From Bacteroidales bacterium (GTDB taxonomy: Bacteria; Bacteroidota; Bacteroidia; Bacteroidales; UBA1556): DNA of 6,684 nucleotides. Positions 5,593 through 6,684 of this stretch are shown here, piece after piece. A model generated the notes under the pieces. That model had not been told where the DNA came from, ran no database searches, and worked only from the letters and a program-made list of their open reading frames with translations. The first letter of the stretch is position 1. Every line of letters begins with the position of its first letter. Where the stretch lies: contig JAGLDA010000127.1 of assembly GCA_023145955.1 (NCBI GenBank), forward strand, positions 1 through 6,684, given 5' to 3'. Both the position numbers and the translations under genes were made by a program.

Positions 5593-6612
5593 ATGCCTAA
5601 TTTAATTAAAAATAAATCGCTTAAAGAACTAAATACCTTTGGTATAAACTCAATTGCTGATAATTTTTATGAGCTTAATTCTGATATAGATATTTTTGAG
5701 TTTATTGCTGAAATTGATAAGGTTGCAAAGCCAATATATTTCCTTGGTGCGGGTGCCAATACTTTATTTACTTCTAACTTTAATGGCTCTATTGCTAAAA
5801 TAAATACCAAAGGAATTGTATTAAAGTTTGAGGATGATGATTACTTATATGTAGAGGCTAATGCTGGTGTTGTTTGGGATGATTTTGTTAGCTTTTGTGT
5901 AGCAAATAAGTATTATGGAGCTGAAAATTTAATTGCTATTCCAGGCACAGTAGGAGCAGCTCCTATCCAAAATATTGGTGCTTATGGAGTGGAGGCCAAG
6001 GATATTATTCATATGGTATATTATTATGATATTGAGTCTTTTACTCTAAATCAGTTGGAAGCTAATTCATGTAAATTTGCTTACCGTGATAGCATTTTTA
6101 AGAATGAGCTTAAAGATAAAATAATTATAACAAAAGTACTTTTTAAACTTTCTAAAAAGCCTACTTTTAAACTCTCTTATGGTAATATAAATGATGCGTT
6201 GAAAATAAAAGGGATTATTAGCCCTGATATATTCGTCATATCGGCTACTATTAAAGAGATACGAGATAGTAAACTGCCAAATATTGAAGTGATTGGTAAT
6301 GCAGGAAGTTTTTTTAAAAATCCAATTATTTCAAAGGAAAAACTTGAAGAATTAATACTTGATTTCCCTTCAATAGTATCTTATGATGTTTCTGATACTG
6401 AGGTGAAACTTGCTGCAGGTTGGCTAATAGATAATGCGGGACTTAAGGGTTATCAAATAGGAGGGGCAGCGGTGCATCAAAATCAGGCTCTTGTTTTAAT
6501 TAATAAGGATAATGCCTCAGGTAAAGATGTTATGGACTTATCTAAGTATATTCAAAAGGAGATAAAACAAATATATGGAGTTGACCTTTTCCCTGAAGTG
6601 ATTTTTGTATAG
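5593..6612 (+). CDS. murB: UDP-N-acetylenolpyruvoylglucosamine reductase, type I MurB
   Basis: This cytoplasmic FAD enzyme reduces UDP-N-acetylglucosamine enolpyruvate to UDP-N-acetylmuramate with NADPH, the second committed step of peptidoglycan precursor synthesis. At 339 residues it matches the E. coli enzyme (342). FAD-binding parts are LGAGANTLF (51-59) and IPGTVGAAPIQNIGAYGVE (116-134). The active-site residues corresponding to E. coli Arg159, Ser229 and Glu325 are Arg165 in AYRDSIFK, Ser239 in GNAGSFFKNP and Glu335 in FPEVIF. The YRDSIF loop and the full-length C-terminal part (KLAAGWLID, GGAAVHQNQALVLIN) mark it as type I rather than the shorter type II. The ATG at 5593 gives the expected N-terminus (NKSLKELNTFGI, compare HSLKPWNTFGI). 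It follows the receptor gene after 95 bases, with a promoter at 5476-5507. No other mur gene is present in the window. Confidence 0.97.
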   Translation: MPNLIKNKSLKELNTFGINSIADNFYELNSDIDIFEFIAEIDKVAKPIYFLGAGANTLFTSNFNGSIAKINTKGIVLKFEDDDYLYVEANAGVVWDDFVSFCVANKYYGAENLIAIPGTVGAAPIQNIGAYGVEAKDIIHMVYYYDIESFTLNQLEANSCKFAYRDSIFKNELKDKIIITKVLFKLSKKPTFKLSYGNINDALKIKGIISPDIFVISATIKEIRDSKLPNIEVIGNAGSFFKNPIISKEKLEELILDFPSIVSYDVSDTEVKLAAGWLIDNAGLKGYQIGGAAVHQNQALVLINKDNASGKDVMDLSKYIQKEIKQIYGVDLFPEVIFV

Positions 6613-6623
6613 TAATTTCTAAA

Positions 6624-6645
6624 CTTCATTTCGACTATGCTCAAT
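6624..6645. repeat. REP-like dispersed repeat fragment
   Basis: The stretch CTTCATTTCGACTATGCTCA, running on to AAT, closely resembles a short intergenic repeat I recall from many Bacteroidota genomes (CATTTCGACTACGCTCAATG and its reverse complement), which is usually found after genes and often as an inverted pair. Here only one arm is clear. A weak partner, ATCGAAAA, appears at 6677-6684 where the window ends, so TTTCGA (6629-6634) and TCGAAA (6678-6683) could close a stem. The copy looks degenerate or is cut by the window edge. Confidence 0.4.
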
Positions 6646-6684
6646 ACAAGCTTTACAATTTTATATTTTCATTTCAATCGAAAA

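Overview
The window is AT-rich chromosomal DNA from a member of the Bacteroidota, probably a flavobacterium-like or related lineage. Four things point there. Several genes have promoters of the Bacteroidota type (a TAnnTTTG -7 box with an upstream TTG-like element about 19-20 bases away). Shine-Dalgarno sites are absent. The TonB-dependent receptor begins with a carboxypeptidase-D regulatory-like domain. The sequence also holds a YozG-type regulator/DUF2975 pair and short palindromic intergenic elements of a kind seen in this phylum. The species cannot be named from the sequence alone.

Layout. The left part (6-2399) is entirely on the minus strand. Reading with transcription it holds a DUF2975 membrane protein, a 70-residue YozG-like Cro/CI regulator three bases behind it, an orphan Wzx-like oligosaccharide flippase with a GTG start, and a tRNA-Ser(GCT) with its own promoter. 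A perfect 20-bp palindrome lies in the leader between that promoter and the tRNA. The right part (3092-6612) is on the plus strand: an 801-residue outer-membrane TonB-dependent receptor, then murB (UDP-N-acetylenolpyruvoylglucosamine reductase, type I), which seems to have its own promoter overlapping the receptor stop codon. A fragment of a REP-like dispersed repeat follows murB.

The two halves diverge around a gap of about 690 bp (2400-3091) with no convincing protein gene. The gap has structure. On the minus strand, a promoter almost identical to that of the tRNA (2775-2804) faces an intrinsic terminator (2512-2542) about 230 bases downstream, with several hairpins and no usable ORF between them. 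This is a candidate small non-coding RNA of about 255 nt of no family I recognise. Between its terminator and the DUF2975 promoter lie three 12-bp direct repeats at an exact 21-bp period, a likely operator array for the adjacent regulator. The rest of the gap (2805-3023) is AT-rich with nothing I can support.

The genes do not form one pathway. The regulator/DUF2975 pair looks like a self-contained autoregulated unit. The flippase, receptor and MurB are all cell-envelope functions (glycan export, nutrient uptake, peptidoglycan precursor synthesis) but look like neighbours rather than partners. No mobile element, CRISPR array or defence system is visible. The best candidates for something undescribed are the putative small RNA and the 21-bp-phased repeats.
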